Shown: positions 18,265 through 27,573, counted from the stretch's first letter. The stretch: DNA of 64,000 bases from Lachnospiraceae bacterium (GCA_017622575.1 JAGAQU010000103.1:1-64000); one strand, 5' to 3'. Numbers and translations: made by a program. Notes: a model not told the origin generated them from the sequence alone.

Positions 18265-20043
18265 TTATAGCGGCAGAGTCATCTGCGCCATATGGAGCCT
18301 GTAATAGGCTCCTTTTTTTGCGATCAATTCACGGGCATTGCCTTCCTCCACGATGCCGCCGTTATCAATGACAAAAATCCGATCAGCCTTCTGGATCGTG
18401 GAAAGTCTGTGGGCAATGACAAAGGAGGTGCGTCCCTTTAAGAGGGCTTCGATTCCTTCCTGTACCAAAAGCTCAGTGCCTGTATCAATACTGGAGGTGG
18501 CTTCATCCAGGATCAGAATACGGGGATCGGAAACCATGGTTCTTGCGAAAGCAAGAAGCTGTTTCTGACCGATGGAGAGACCGCCTCCCCGCTCGGAAAG
18601 CACCGTGTCATATCCTTTTTCCAGCTTACAGATAAATTCGTGGGCATGTACGGCCTTGGCAGCGCTGATGATCTCCTCATCGGTTGCATCCAGCTTGCCG
18701 TAGCGGATATTATCTTTAATAGTTCCGGTAAAGAGGAAATTGTCCTGTGTCATGATTCCCATCTGTTTTCTCAGACTCTCAATGGTCACATCTCTGACAT
18801 CACAGCCGTCAATGGAGACAATCCCTTCCTGAACATCATAAAAGCGGCTGATCAGATTTACGATGGTAGTTTTGCCGGCACCGGTAGGTCCTACAAGAGC
18901 GATGGTTTCTCCCGGAGTGATGGTGAAGGAAACATTGTTCAGTACTTTTACCTCGTTATCATAGGAAAAGCTTACATTGCAAAAGTCTACCCGTCCTTTT
19001 ATGGTTGGCATTTCTCTTACCGTTCCCTGATCTGTGATCTCAGCCCTGGTATCCATGATCTCAAAAATCCGTTCCGCAGCAGCCAGGTTGGTGATAATCT
19101 GATTATAGAAGTTGCTGAGATTCATAATAGGATTCCAGAACATACCGATGTAGGTGCCGAAGGCGATAAAGGTACCGACACTTACCCTCTTGGTTCCCAG
19201 GATCATGATTCCCACAAAGTAGAGTGCGGCAATGCCGAATCCCCAGCAGAAATCAATGACAGATCCCAGGGCGTCATTGATCCTGCAGGCATTCACGAAG
19301 GACTGCCTGTGCTGCGTGGTGAGGTCATGAAAGGTTTCACTTGTTTCCTTTTCTGCCGTAAAGCTTTGAATGATCCTCATTCCTGACATATTTTCGTGAA
19401 CAAAGGCGTTCAGGTTGGAGGATTTTTTTCGTACAATCTGCCATCTCTTATGGGAAAAAGTCTGTATCAGCCATAAGCCCGCAGCCATGATCGGTAGACT
19501 GCAAAGGGCAGCTGCGGCAAGGATCGGATCCTTCATAAACATGATGACAGCGACAGCCACAACGGTGATAAAGTCCGGAATCAGGGTGGTGACAAAATTG
19601 TTCAGAACATCCTTGAGTGAGTTGATGTCACCGATGATACGTGCCAGTATTTTTCCGGTAGGGCGGCTGTCAAAAAAGTGAAAGTCCAGCGTTTGAATAT
19701 GGGTGTACAGTTCCTGTCTGATCGTGACAAGAATACTGTTGCACACCTTTGCCATCAAAAACATCCGAAGTTTAATGCCGCCGATCATCAAAAGATTCAG
19801 TGCGACAGCAAGAAGGGTCAAAAGGCAAAGGCCCTTGAGATTTTTTGAAACAATATAGTTGTCAATGGCGGATTCGATGAACAGCGGATTCAGCAGGGAA
19901 ACCACTACACAGAAAGCCATAATGACAAGCACTGCGGCAATCGTTGATTTGTAGGAGAGCAGATAAGCAAACAGGCGCTTTAGCGTTTGCAGCTTACCAA
20001 TCTGTATGGATTGCTCATCCTCTTTGTAAGAATTAACACTCAT
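18265..20043 (-). CDS. ABC exporter half-transporter, subunit 2 (consensus ATPase site)
   Basis: Type IV ABC exporter: six membrane spans (about 35-320) followed by an ATPase domain. 592 aa from ATG 20043, which has GGGAGGG seven bases upstream; the frame opens about 350 bp earlier, but that part is the neighbour gene read out of frame. Walker A GPTGAGKTT, Walker B ILILDEATSS with the catalytic Glu, and a degenerate signature LSIGQKQ (Ile for the second Gly). Paired with the upstream gene, whose Walker B lacks Glu, this is the heterodimeric exporter pattern of BmrCD, LmrCD and TM287/288. The two genes overlap by 11 bp. The substrate is likely a drug, lipid or peptide. Confidence 0.93.
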   Translation of the reverse strand: MSVNSYKEDEQSIQIGKLQTLKRLFAYLLSYKSTIAAVLVIMAFCVVVSLLNPLFIESAIDNYIVSKNLKGLCLLTLLAVALNLLMIGGIKLRMFLMAKVCNSILVTIRQELYTHIQTLDFHFFDSRPTGKILARIIGDINSLKDVLNNFVTTLIPDFITVVAVAVIMFMKDPILAAAALCSLPIMAAGLWLIQTFSHKRWQIVRKKSSNLNAFVHENMSGMRIIQSFTAEKETSETFHDLTTQHRQSFVNACRINDALGSVIDFCWGFGIAALYFVGIMILGTKRVSVGTFIAFGTYIGMFWNPIMNLSNFYNQIITNLAAAERIFEIMDTRAEITDQGTVREMPTIKGRVDFCNVSFSYDNEVKVLNNVSFTITPGETIALVGPTGAGKTTIVNLISRFYDVQEGIVSIDGCDVRDVTIESLRKQMGIMTQDNFLFTGTIKDNIRYGKLDATDEEIISAAKAVHAHEFICKLEKGYDTVLSERGGGLSIGQKQLLAFARTMVSDPRILILDEATSSIDTGTELLVQEGIEALLKGRTSFVIAHRLSTIQKADRIFVIDNGGIVEEGNARELIAKKGAYYRLHMAQMTLPL

Positions 20044-21784
20044 GGAATTCCCTCCCTTCCTGATTTTGAATGAATTCTCCATATTGAGCGATATAAGTCT
20101 GATAGTATAGTCCTTTTTTCTCAAGCAGGCTTTGATGTGTGCCCCGCTCTGCAATAGAACCGTTTTCCAGGATAATGATCTCATCGGCATGACAGACTGC
20201 ACTGATCCTGTGACCGATAATGATCTTGGTTGTATCCGGAAGATGGCGGAGTGTCTCGTGAATGCTCTGCTCCGTTTCCATATCAAGAGCAGAAGTGGAG
20301 TCATCCAGCACCAGAACAGGGTCCTTCTTTGCCAGAGCTCTGGCGATGGTGATACGCTGCTTCTGACCGCCGGAAAGACCGACTCCGCGTTCACCGATCA
20401 CGGTGTCATACTGGTTTGCCATGCGCTCTATAAAATCCTTTGCCATGGCATCTCCGGCGGCATCCTTTACCGCCTGAAGAGAAATGCTGTCCTTTTTTCC
20501 GAGCTTCACATTTTCCGTGATCGTGTCAGAGAACAGAAAAACATCCTGCATCACGAGAGAGATGGAGCTTCGAAGCTGTTTCAGGGATAACTGCCTGATA
20601 TCCACATCATCCAGATAAATGGCACCATCCGTGACATCGTAAAGACGCTGCAACAGATGGATAATGGAGCTTTTTCCGGCACCGGTGGCTCCCATAATGC
20701 CGATTGTCTTACCGGGCTGAATCGTAAAGGAAATGTCATGAAGGATTTCATGACCGTCCTCCTTGTGGAAAGAAACGTGAGAAAACTCGATTTTCCCGTT
20801 TAAATGGTCAAGAACTACGGGTTCTTCCGGCTCTGTAATGGTTGGCTTTTCCGCATAAATACGTTTCAGCTTTCGGTTGGAAGCAATGGCGCTTGAGAGT
20901 GAGTTGGTAAGCCAGCCCAGCATTTCCATGGGCCAGACGATATTCATGGAATACTCGATAAATGCCGTAAGTGTGCCCAGTGTGATCTCCCCGTTCATCA
21001 CCAGAAGTCCTCCCGATAAAAGAGTGGCAAGGGGAAGCAGCTTGGTGATCAGGTTGATATAGGGATAATATTTGACAAACACACGAGACTGCTCCATGTT
21101 CAGCTCATAATATCTCTTGTTGTGGGAAAGAAATTTGGAAATTTCATATTTCTCCCGTGCAAATGCTTTTACAGTGCGCACACCGGCAAGATTTTCCTCC
21201 GCAACCGTGTTGAGTACAGCGTTCTCCTCACTGATGGCATCATAGACAGAGCCCAGCTTATGTTCCATAAAAATGGCAATGAAAGCGGACAGCATCATGC
21301 AAAAGGTGGGAAGAATGGATAGCTTCCAGCTCAGGCTGTACATGCAGAAAAGCACAATAGTGGTGTGCAGGACAACCTCTATTATGAGCATGCCCACATA
21401 GGAAAGTGCATCCCAGATTCTGTCGATATCGTCCTTGATACGGCTCATCAGTTCACCGGTTCCTGTGCGGTCAAAAAAATCGGCACTTAAGGACTGAATA
21501 TGGTTAAAGAGATTTTCCCGTATTTCACTCATGATACCGGATCCCACCACATCAAACGTAAATTCCTTGGTGTATTGGAAGATACAGCGTCCGATTCCCA
21601 CACAAAGGATGCCAAGGAGCAGAAATATAAGCTTTTCTCTGTGACCGCCAATGATCACATCATCCACGATGCTTTTGGTAAGCCGTGGAGAGAGCATGTC
21701 TAAAGACACGCTGATCACCATGGAAGCGATTGCAAAAAGATAGGCAAATTTATGCTTCCAGATGTAAAATGATAGTTTTTTCAA
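20033..21784 (-). CDS. ABC exporter half-transporter, subunit 1 (degenerate Walker B)
   Basis: Partner of the gene downstream, 583 aa. I place the start at TTG 21784 (LKKLSFYIWKHK) because GGAGG stands 5-6 bases before it; the TTG at 21799 would overlap that site. Six membrane spans, then Walker A GATGAGKSS, canonical signature LSGGQKQR, and Walker B VLVLDDSTSALD with Asp instead of the catalytic Glu. This mutation plus the partner's altered signature (LSIGQ) would form the one inactive nucleotide site of a heterodimeric exporter. Its mRNA leader carries a 30-codon ORF and a terminator, which points to attenuation control. Confidence 0.93.
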   Translation of the reverse strand: MKKLSFYIWKHKFAYLFAIASMVISVSLDMLSPRLTKSIVDDVIIGGHREKLIFLLLGILCVGIGRCIFQYTKEFTFDVVGSGIMSEIRENLFNHIQSLSADFFDRTGTGELMSRIKDDIDRIWDALSYVGMLIIEVVLHTTIVLFCMYSLSWKLSILPTFCMMLSAFIAIFMEHKLGSVYDAISEENAVLNTVAEENLAGVRTVKAFAREKYEISKFLSHNKRYYELNMEQSRVFVKYYPYINLITKLLPLATLLSGGLLVMNGEITLGTLTAFIEYSMNIVWPMEMLGWLTNSLSSAIASNRKLKRIYAEKPTITEPEEPVVLDHLNGKIEFSHVSFHKEDGHEILHDISFTIQPGKTIGIMGATGAGKSSIIHLLQRLYDVTDGAIYLDDVDIRQLSLKQLRSSISLVMQDVFLFSDTITENVKLGKKDSISLQAVKDAAGDAMAKDFIERMANQYDTVIGERGVGLSGGQKQRITIARALAKKDPVLVLDDSTSALDMETEQSIHETLRHLPDTTKIIIGHRISAVCHADEIIILENGSIAERGTHQSLLEKKGLYYQTYIAQYGEFIQNQEGREFHEC

Positions 21785-21851
21785 AATAACCTCCTCCAAT
21801 CATAAGATATTATGTAAAGGCTGACCCGCTTTGCAAGTCGCTTTATGGGAC

Positions 21852-21885
21852 AAAAAAAGCTGCCATGGAATTACCATGACAGCTT
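21852..21885 (-). terminator. Intrinsic terminator in the ABC exporter leader (attenuator)
   Basis: On the minus-strand transcript AAGCTGTCATGG, loop, CCATGGCAGCTT (one mismatch) runs into seven U. In plus coordinates the arms are 21857-21868 and 21874-21885. It stands between the leader ORF and the exporter start, so it must be bypassed for exporter expression. The segment TGACACTGCT (21921-21930, minus) can pair with the 5' arm (AGC/TGTCA, 2-nt bulge) as an antiterminator. Confidence 0.85.
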
Positions 21886-21943
21886 AGTACTTTTCGTATC
21901 TGAAGCGGAACTTTCGAAAAAGCAGTGTCAGAAAAGACCGGCT

Positions 21944-22036
21944 TCATGTAAATAAGCAGGGAGGTAATTTCATCATTGAATCAGCTATTGTATTGTCAAA
22001 AGTGCCATAAATAGTAAATAAATGTAATCTCGTCAT
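21944..22036 (-). CDS. 30-residue leader peptide of the ABC exporter operon
   Basis: Short ORF from ATG 22036 to TGA 21944, with a near-perfect ribosome site (GGAAAGGAGG) on the minus strand. The peptide starts MTRLHLFTIYGTFDN and ends KLPPCLFT. No protein family is recognisable and no signal peptide is obvious. Its stop codon is the first part of TGAAGCCGG, which can pair with CCGCTTCA (21901-21908) just before the terminator. Translation through the ORF would therefore change which hairpin forms. This is the layout of bmrB upstream of bmrCD in B. subtilis, where ribosome-targeting antibiotics cause readthrough. The peptide probably acts in cis, with its translation as the signal. Confidence 0.75.
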   Translation of the reverse strand: MTRLHLFTIYGTFDNTIADSMMKLPPCLFT

Positions 22037-22080
22037 GATTCGTTACCTCCTTTCCTGAATACTTGTCATTAGTTGCAAAA

Positions 22081-22136
22081 GTCATGTGGCTGACGCCGCA
22101 TGACATAACCATACGACAGACGGAAATATTTGTCAA
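22081..22136 (-). promoter_or_regulatory. Promoter of the ABC exporter leader, with inverted repeat at the start
   Basis: Minus strand TTGACA (22131-22136), 17-bp spacer, TATGGT (22108-22113). An inverted repeat with 10-nt arms (9 of 10 matching, 22081-22104, arms GTCATGTGGC and GCCGCATGAC) covers the expected start. It is either an operator or a 5' hairpin in the leader RNA. Confidence 0.7.
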
Positions 22137-22209
22137 CAAAAAAATTGTAATTTGACATATAATGCATTAGAATATAAAGAAATACGAAAATAAGAGGAGA
22201 TGAAATGAT

Positions 22210-23382
22210 ATGGTAACATTTCTTTCAAGATTTTTGATAAAAGACTATAAAAATACAACAGACACGAAGGTACGCCAGGCATACGGCATGCTCTGCGGAG
22301 CGGTGGGAATCGTGCTGAACATCTTTCTGTTTATCGGGAAGGCACTTGCCGGCTATATCAGCGGCTCCATCGCCATCACAGCCGATGCCTTTAACAACCT
22401 TTCCGATGCCGGTTCTTCCGTAATCACACTTGTTGGGTTTAAGATGGCAGGTCAGAAGCCTGACAGCGATCATCCCTTCGGACATGGAAGAATTGAATAT
22501 ATTTCGGGTTTTCTTGTTTCTGTTGTGATTTTGATCATGGCCTTTGAGCTTTTGAAATCCTCCGTGGAAAAAATACTGCATCCTTCTGCCATTGAATCAG
22601 GACCTGTGATTATCGGAATTCTGGTGGCATCTATTCTGGTGAAGGTATACATGTTTCTCTATAACAGAGGAATCAGCAAAAAGATTGACAGTGCGGCCAT
22701 GGATGCAACGGCGAAGGACAGCTTAAGTGATACTGTTGCAACTTTTGCTGTACTTGGCACCACACTTCTTGCCCAGTTTACCGGTTTGCAGATCGACGGC
22801 TACTGCGGTGTGGTTGTGGCAGTTTTTGTTTTCCTGGCAGGATTCGGTGCCGCAAAGGAAACCATAGGGCCCCTGCTCGGTCAGCCACCGGAACCGGAAT
22901 TTGTGGAGCAGATCGATAAGATCATTATGGGATATAAGAATCAGGGAGTGCTTGGAATTCATGACCTTGTAGTACATAATTACGGACCTGGACGCGTTAT
23001 GCTCTCGGTGCATGTGGAAGTGCCTTCCGACGGAGATATTATGGCACTTCATGATATAATCGATACGATTGAGCACAGGCTTGGAAAAGAGCTGAATTGC
23101 AGTGCTGTGATCCATATGGATCCTGTGTGTCTTGATGATGAACTGACAAATGAATTAAAACAGAAGGTGGCAGATATCATATCCGGTATGGAAGGAAAGG
23201 TAACCTTCCATGATTTCAGAACGGTTCCCGGACCTACCCATACCAATCTGATCTTTGATGTGGTGGTTCCCTTTGATTATCCCATGTCCGACCATGAGGT
23301 GGTGGAGTACATACAGAATAAAATTTCTGAAGTGAATGAAAATTATTTCGCAGTGATCGATGTGGATAAGGCGTATGCGTAA
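22210..23382 (+). CDS. Cation diffusion facilitator (CDF) metal exporter
   Basis: Six-span metal/proton antiporter, 390 aa. Metal-site residues are in TADAFNNLSDAGSS (span 2) and ATAKDSLSDTVATF (span 5), giving NxxxD and DxxxD patterns. These resemble manganese-type CDFs more than the HxxxD zinc type, so Mn(II) is the better guess. The HPFGHGRIEY loop is conserved in the family. A cytoplasmic C-terminal domain follows from about residue 215 and continues beyond the usual length as what looks like a second copy (about 310-390). GAGGAG lies at 22194-22199. The following gene overlaps its 3' end. Confidence 0.9.
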   Translation: MVTFLSRFLIKDYKNTTDTKVRQAYGMLCGAVGIVLNIFLFIGKALAGYISGSIAITADAFNNLSDAGSSVITLVGFKMAGQKPDSDHPFGHGRIEYISGFLVSVVILIMAFELLKSSVEKILHPSAIESGPVIIGILVASILVKVYMFLYNRGISKKIDSAAMDATAKDSLSDTVATFAVLGTTLLAQFTGLQIDGYCGVVVAVFVFLAGFGAAKETIGPLLGQPPEPEFVEQIDKIIMGYKNQGVLGIHDLVVHNYGPGRVMLSVHVEVPSDGDIMALHDIIDTIEHRLGKELNCSAVIHMDPVCLDDELTNELKQKVADIISGMEGKVTFHDFRTVPGPTHTNLIFDVVVPFDYPMSDHEVVEYIQNKISEVNENYFAVIDVDKAYA

Positions 23383-24952
23383 ATGGAAAATATCATGGCA
23401 AAAACCGGGAATAATATTTGGTATTGTATTTGGCTTTTTTTATGCTTTAGGAAAAAGCGTGCAACAGGAGAGTGTTGGAAGGCTGTTTTTTGATATAGAA
23501 GTGTTTAGAAACTTTATTTTCACGTTTTGCCTCAGTGGAGTGGTTGCCGGAATTTTTGCTGTCTTTTTCTATCAAATTTTAGAAAATGCGTCATCCACAG
23601 ATAGGGAGAGCGCTAAAAAACAAAAAGGGAGTTTTTCTAAAACATATTTTTGCACAATACTATGCTATTTGTTGTGTTTTATAGCGTATTACCCGGGGAT
23701 AATGAGTTATGATTCCTGGTACATTACATTACAGGCTCTAGGGAAGATAGGATTCGATAATCATCATCCTTTTTTACATACTTTGATCTGGAGTATGTTT
23801 GCACGTCTGGACGATTTCTTTGGAATAAAAGAAATTGGAATTGTTTTCTACACTTTAGTGCAGTTCATGATAATGACGGCAATATATGCATGGGTCTATC
23901 TTTGGATATGCGGAAGAAATAAAGGAAAAGCTGGTAAAGTACTCAGCTTTTTGTATCTGGCTTTCAATCCTGTGTTTCATATTTTCACTCTGATTTTAAC
24001 GAAAGACGTTTATTTTTCCGGCTGCTTTTTGCTGCTGACGGTCAGACTGATAGATTTGTGTGAAAGCATTTTAGAGCGAGATAGGGCTACCCGGAAACAG
24101 GGAAGCATTATCATAATTTCTCTTTTATGCTGTCTGTTCAGAAACAATATGATTTATGTGATCATTCTTTTGACTGTTGTAATATTTTTTATGACCGAAA
24201 AACGCATAGCTTCTTGTAAAGGCCTGTTGATTTCCATCTTTCTTTATGGCTTAATTGTTCAAGTCATATATCCGAGTATTGGGGTGTCTGAAGGAAGTAT
24301 TAGAGAAATGATGTCTGTGCCCTTAAGTCAGATTTCAGCGGTATACCAGAATGAAAAAGAGGAGTTGAATGCAGAAGAGAAAGAATTGATTCTCAAATAT
24401 ATTCCTGATGTAGAGCAGTATGATAGATTTTTTGCAGATAATGTGAAATCAAATTTTAATACACAGGCTTTCCACGAAAATAAAGAGGAATTTATTTTCC
24501 TGTGGTATAAATTGTTCAGAAAATATCCGGGCGAATATGCGCAGGCATTTTTAACACTGAATTTGCCATATTGGTATCCGGAGATGAATTCGGTGAGAGA
24601 ATATATTGAAACTGATAATTACAGTCAGGATTATCCTGTTATAAGGGAAAATTTATTGCCTTCCGTATATCATTGGTATGAAGAAATTTCGGAAAATAGG
24701 GCGAAATGGATGACTCTTCCGGTTTTTCGACAATTATATTCCATCGGAATGCCCATATGGATTTTGTTGTTTTTTCTGATTCGGTTTATCGTTTTGAAGA
24801 AGAGGGCATTTGTTTGCGGGATAATGCCGGCCATATTTCTTTGGCTGACATATCTGATGGGCCCGGTTAGCAGTTTTCGATATATTGAACCTTTGTTATT
24901 GACCTATCCTGTTTGGGTTGCGCTAAGTCTGGAAAGGAAAAGCCTGGAATGA
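23375..24952 (+). CDS. Polytopic membrane protein, DUF6020-like (possible GT-C glycosyltransferase)
   Basis: About 525 aa with 11-12 hydrophobic spans. The start is uncertain: ATG 23375 overlaps the CDF stop by 8 bp, and ATG 23360 is also in frame. A conserved-looking extracytoplasmic loop after span 3 has YYPGIMSYDSWYI and DNHHPFLHT, followed by a long soluble loop (about 305-430). The arrangement of acidic residues in the first large loop suggests GT-C enzymes that use polyprenyl-linked sugars. I recall clostridial proteins of this type filed as DUF6020, but could not check. It overlaps the next GT-C-like gene by ATGA. The stretch is visibly more AT-rich than flanking genes. Confidence 0.6.
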   Translation: MRKWKISWQKPGIIFGIVFGFFYALGKSVQQESVGRLFFDIEVFRNFIFTFCLSGVVAGIFAVFFYQILENASSTDRESAKKQKGSFSKTYFCTILCYLLCFIAYYPGIMSYDSWYITLQALGKIGFDNHHPFLHTLIWSMFARLDDFFGIKEIGIVFYTLVQFMIMTAIYAWVYLWICGRNKGKAGKVLSFLYLAFNPVFHIFTLILTKDVYFSGCFLLLTVRLIDLCESILERDRATRKQGSIIIISLLCCLFRNNMIYVIILLTVVIFFMTEKRIASCKGLLISIFLYGLIVQVIYPSIGVSEGSIREMMSVPLSQISAVYQNEKEELNAEEKELILKYIPDVEQYDRFFADNVKSNFNTQAFHENKEEFIFLWYKLFRKYPGEYAQAFLTLNLPYWYPEMNSVREYIETDNYSQDYPVIRENLLPSVYHWYEEISENRAKWMTLPVFRQLYSIGMPIWILLFFLIRFIVLKKRAFVCGIMPAIFLWLTYLMGPVSSFRYIEPLLLTYPVWVALSLERKSLE

Positions 24953-27573
24953 AAAATGTGTCAGCAGCTTTATACAAGAGCCTCTGCTTTATAGTGGCTT
25001 TTTTACTGCTTTGCGTTGTGATGAACGTGGTATTTCGAAAAGAAATGTTTACGGTTTCTGTGTTGGCATTTTCGGCTGGCATAGGTTACTTTTTTTTACT
25101 ATATATAGCTTCCGATAAGACAGAATTTTTTGATGAGATATACGGATACTGTCTTACGGCTTTTTTGATTTGTATTGGAATTTTTCAGATTTCGAATATC
25201 AATAACCTCAGATATGCACCAAGCTTTGATATGGATGCTATTTTTGGCGGAGCCATTCAATGGCTGGAAGAAGGTTCTTTTCCTGATTATTATGACTACT
25301 ATGACTGGTTTCCAAACAACCTGGGTGGAATGTGTGTCCTGTATGTTTTTTTTCATGTGGGAAGGATTTTTACGGATGATTATTTTTTGATTGCAGCATT
25401 TGGCAATGAAATCCTCATATTATTGACTTTTGCACTGATCAGTTTATCTGCAAAAAAAATGTGGGGTAGTCCATGTGGAATTCTCTCACTTGCTATTTGT
25501 GGGTGTATACCGCCGTTTTTATTCATGACGGATGTGTTTTATACAGATTCACTTTCCATGCTGTTTCCGGTTTTATTGGTTTTTATGTCTCTAAAAATGG
25601 AAGAGAGTAAAGGAAAGAACATATGGAAATGGTGCCTGTATTTTGGAATAGCGGCAAGCATTGGAATGCTTATAAAATTCACTGTTTTCATTATGGTATT
25701 GGCAATAGGAATATCATTTCTGGTAAAAAGGAGATGGAATATTCTTTTCAAGTATATACTGAGTATCACTGCTGTTCTGGCTCTTGCGTTTTTTATGTTT
25801 CATGCCTGTATGTACGGAAAGCATCTGAGTCTGGAAAAGGCAGAAGTGAAAAACACGCCATATTATCATTGGATTATGATGGGACTGGAAGGAGAGGGTG
25901 GCTACAACCCGGGAGATTATGAATTTACCAGATCTTTTTCTGATCCCGCCATAAGAGACGAAGCCCTGAAAGAGGAAATAAAGGATCGGATTTCAGAAAA
26001 AGGCCTCGCCGGAATGATTAAGATGTACAGAATAAAATTGGTGAGATGCTTTGGTGATGGAACTTTGGGACTATCTGATTTTCTGGATGACAATCCTGCG
26101 AAAGATGGATTTTTGCAGAAGGTCCTTTTATATGGAGGAAGTAAATATTCAATATATCAGGGAATTTGCAATATTATTTTTTATTCTTTGCTGATCCTTG
26201 CTTTTCTCGGTGCGATAACATCTTTCCGGCAGAATAATATGCTTTCTCTTGTGATGTCAATAGGCGGGATGATAGTATTTTTAATGAATTGGGAGACGAG
26301 TCCCAGATATATTACAAATTATGTGCCGATTATCATTCTTCTGTCAGTAGGTGGTATTAGATATATGTCAGATTGGATCCGGGAATCAAAAATGGATAAA
26401 ATAATATTATCTTTTTATAATAAATATGCAAAAGAGATAAAGATCTTTGGAGCGGCAATCGGATTTAGAATAGTGGTCTATTTATTCTCTGTATGTGTGA
26501 TGGCCATTTTTGGCGAGTATGCTGATGGTATTACTTTTTCTGATTTTCTGGAGACATGGAAAAGATGGGATTCTGCGCATTATATTAATATAGCGCAGAA
26601 CGGTTATAGCGGAGCAATCGAGAACGGGGAACACATTTTTCTTGTATTTTATCCGCTATACCCATGGATTTTAAGGGTGTTATCAATGCTGATCTCTGAC
26701 ATCAGATATTGTGGCATCCTGGCTTCTACGATAAGCTTTGCTGCTGGATGTATTTTCTTTTACAAAATAACAGAAAATGAGTTTGGCGACGAGGCTGCCG
26801 AAAACGCGTTACTTCTGATCAGTGTTTTTCCTTTTGCATTTTTCTTTGGCTCAATAGCAACAGAATCATTATTTTTTGCATTGTCTTCAGGTTTTTTCTA
26901 TTACCTGAGAAAGCATAAATGGGATAAAGTTGCTGTTTTGGGAATGCTGGCCTGCATGACTAAGCCCCAGGGACTTTTGTTGACAATCCCGGTTATCGTA
27001 GAATTGTTCTATTTTAAAAGAGGTTTCCGGATCATCAAGCGAGGAAATTGGAAAGAGTTTTTTAAAAGAATTGTTTATCCCGGACTTGTTGCATCAACAA
27101 TGCTTTTTGGCTTTCTGATCTATCTGCTCATTAATTATACAGTGGAAGGGAATCCTTTCAGATTTATGTATTATCAAAAAAACCATTGGGGAAATAGTCT
27201 TTGCCCTATTTGGAAAACTATAAAATATGTGAAGGAATACGCTGTTACGGGATGGTACACTTCTACGGGAATGAGTATGTGGGTGCCGGAGCTGATTTTA
27301 TTCTTTATTTATATCATGGCAATCGTCTATGGAATATGCAAAAAAATGCGACCAATGAATATGGTATATTTGATTACATTCTTTGTTCTGACTTATTCCT
27401 CCACATGGCTTCTCAGCGCGGGCCGATATACGGTAAATGCACTTCCGCTTTTTATGCTTTTTGGAAAATTTACGGCAGAACACAAAAAAAGCAGGATGCC
27501 GATAGCAGTTCTTTCGGGCATGATGATGATGATATATATGATTGGTTTTTACCAATGGAAACAGATTATGTAA
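24949..27573 (+). CDS. Fusion of two GT-C-like membrane modules (PMT/GT39-like and PIG-V-like)
   Basis: 874 aa from ATG 24949 (ATGA overlap with the previous stop). The N-terminal half (about 1-480) has many spans and a first loop with YAPSFDMDAIFGGAIQW, resembling GT39/PMT-type transferases. The C-terminal half (about 490-874) starts a new set of spans and has WKRWDSAHYINIAQNGY, FYPLYPWILR, FGSIATESLFF and MTKPQG, which match the mannosyltransferase PIG-V family pattern known from eukaryotic GPI synthesis and some bacteria. Substrate unknown; a cell-envelope glycan or glycolipid is likely. Together with the DUF6020-like gene it forms a pair downstream of the CDF gene. Confidence 0.7.
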   Translation: MKNVSAALYKSLCFIVAFLLLCVVMNVVFRKEMFTVSVLAFSAGIGYFFLLYIASDKTEFFDEIYGYCLTAFLICIGIFQISNINNLRYAPSFDMDAIFGGAIQWLEEGSFPDYYDYYDWFPNNLGGMCVLYVFFHVGRIFTDDYFLIAAFGNEILILLTFALISLSAKKMWGSPCGILSLAICGCIPPFLFMTDVFYTDSLSMLFPVLLVFMSLKMEESKGKNIWKWCLYFGIAASIGMLIKFTVFIMVLAIGISFLVKRRWNILFKYILSITAVLALAFFMFHACMYGKHLSLEKAEVKNTPYYHWIMMGLEGEGGYNPGDYEFTRSFSDPAIRDEALKEEIKDRISEKGLAGMIKMYRIKLVRCFGDGTLGLSDFLDDNPAKDGFLQKVLLYGGSKYSIYQGICNIIFYSLLILAFLGAITSFRQNNMLSLVMSIGGMIVFLMNWETSPRYITNYVPIIILLSVGGIRYMSDWIRESKMDKIILSFYNKYAKEIKIFGAAIGFRIVVYLFSVCVMAIFGEYADGITFSDFLETWKRWDSAHYINIAQNGYSGAIENGEHIFLVFYPLYPWILRVLSMLISDIRYCGILASTISFAAGCIFFYKITENEFGDEAAENALLLISVFPFAFFFGSIATESLFFALSSGFFYYLRKHKWDKVAVLGMLACMTKPQGLLLTIPVIVELFYFKRGFRIIKRGNWKEFFKRIVYPGLVASTMLFGFLIYLLINYTVEGNPFRFMYYQKNHWGNSLCPIWKTIKYVKEYAVTGWYTSTGMSMWVPELILFFIYIMAIVYGICKKMRPMNMVYLITFFVLTYSSTWLLSAGRYTVNALPLFMLFGKFTAEHKKSRMPIAVLSGMMMMIYMIGFYQWKQIM

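Noticed and set aside
20044-20394. N-terminal extension of 117 codons on the second ABC subunit
   Set aside because: It reads through the neighbour gene in another frame; the ribosome site at ATG 20043 and the homologous start of the family place the start there.
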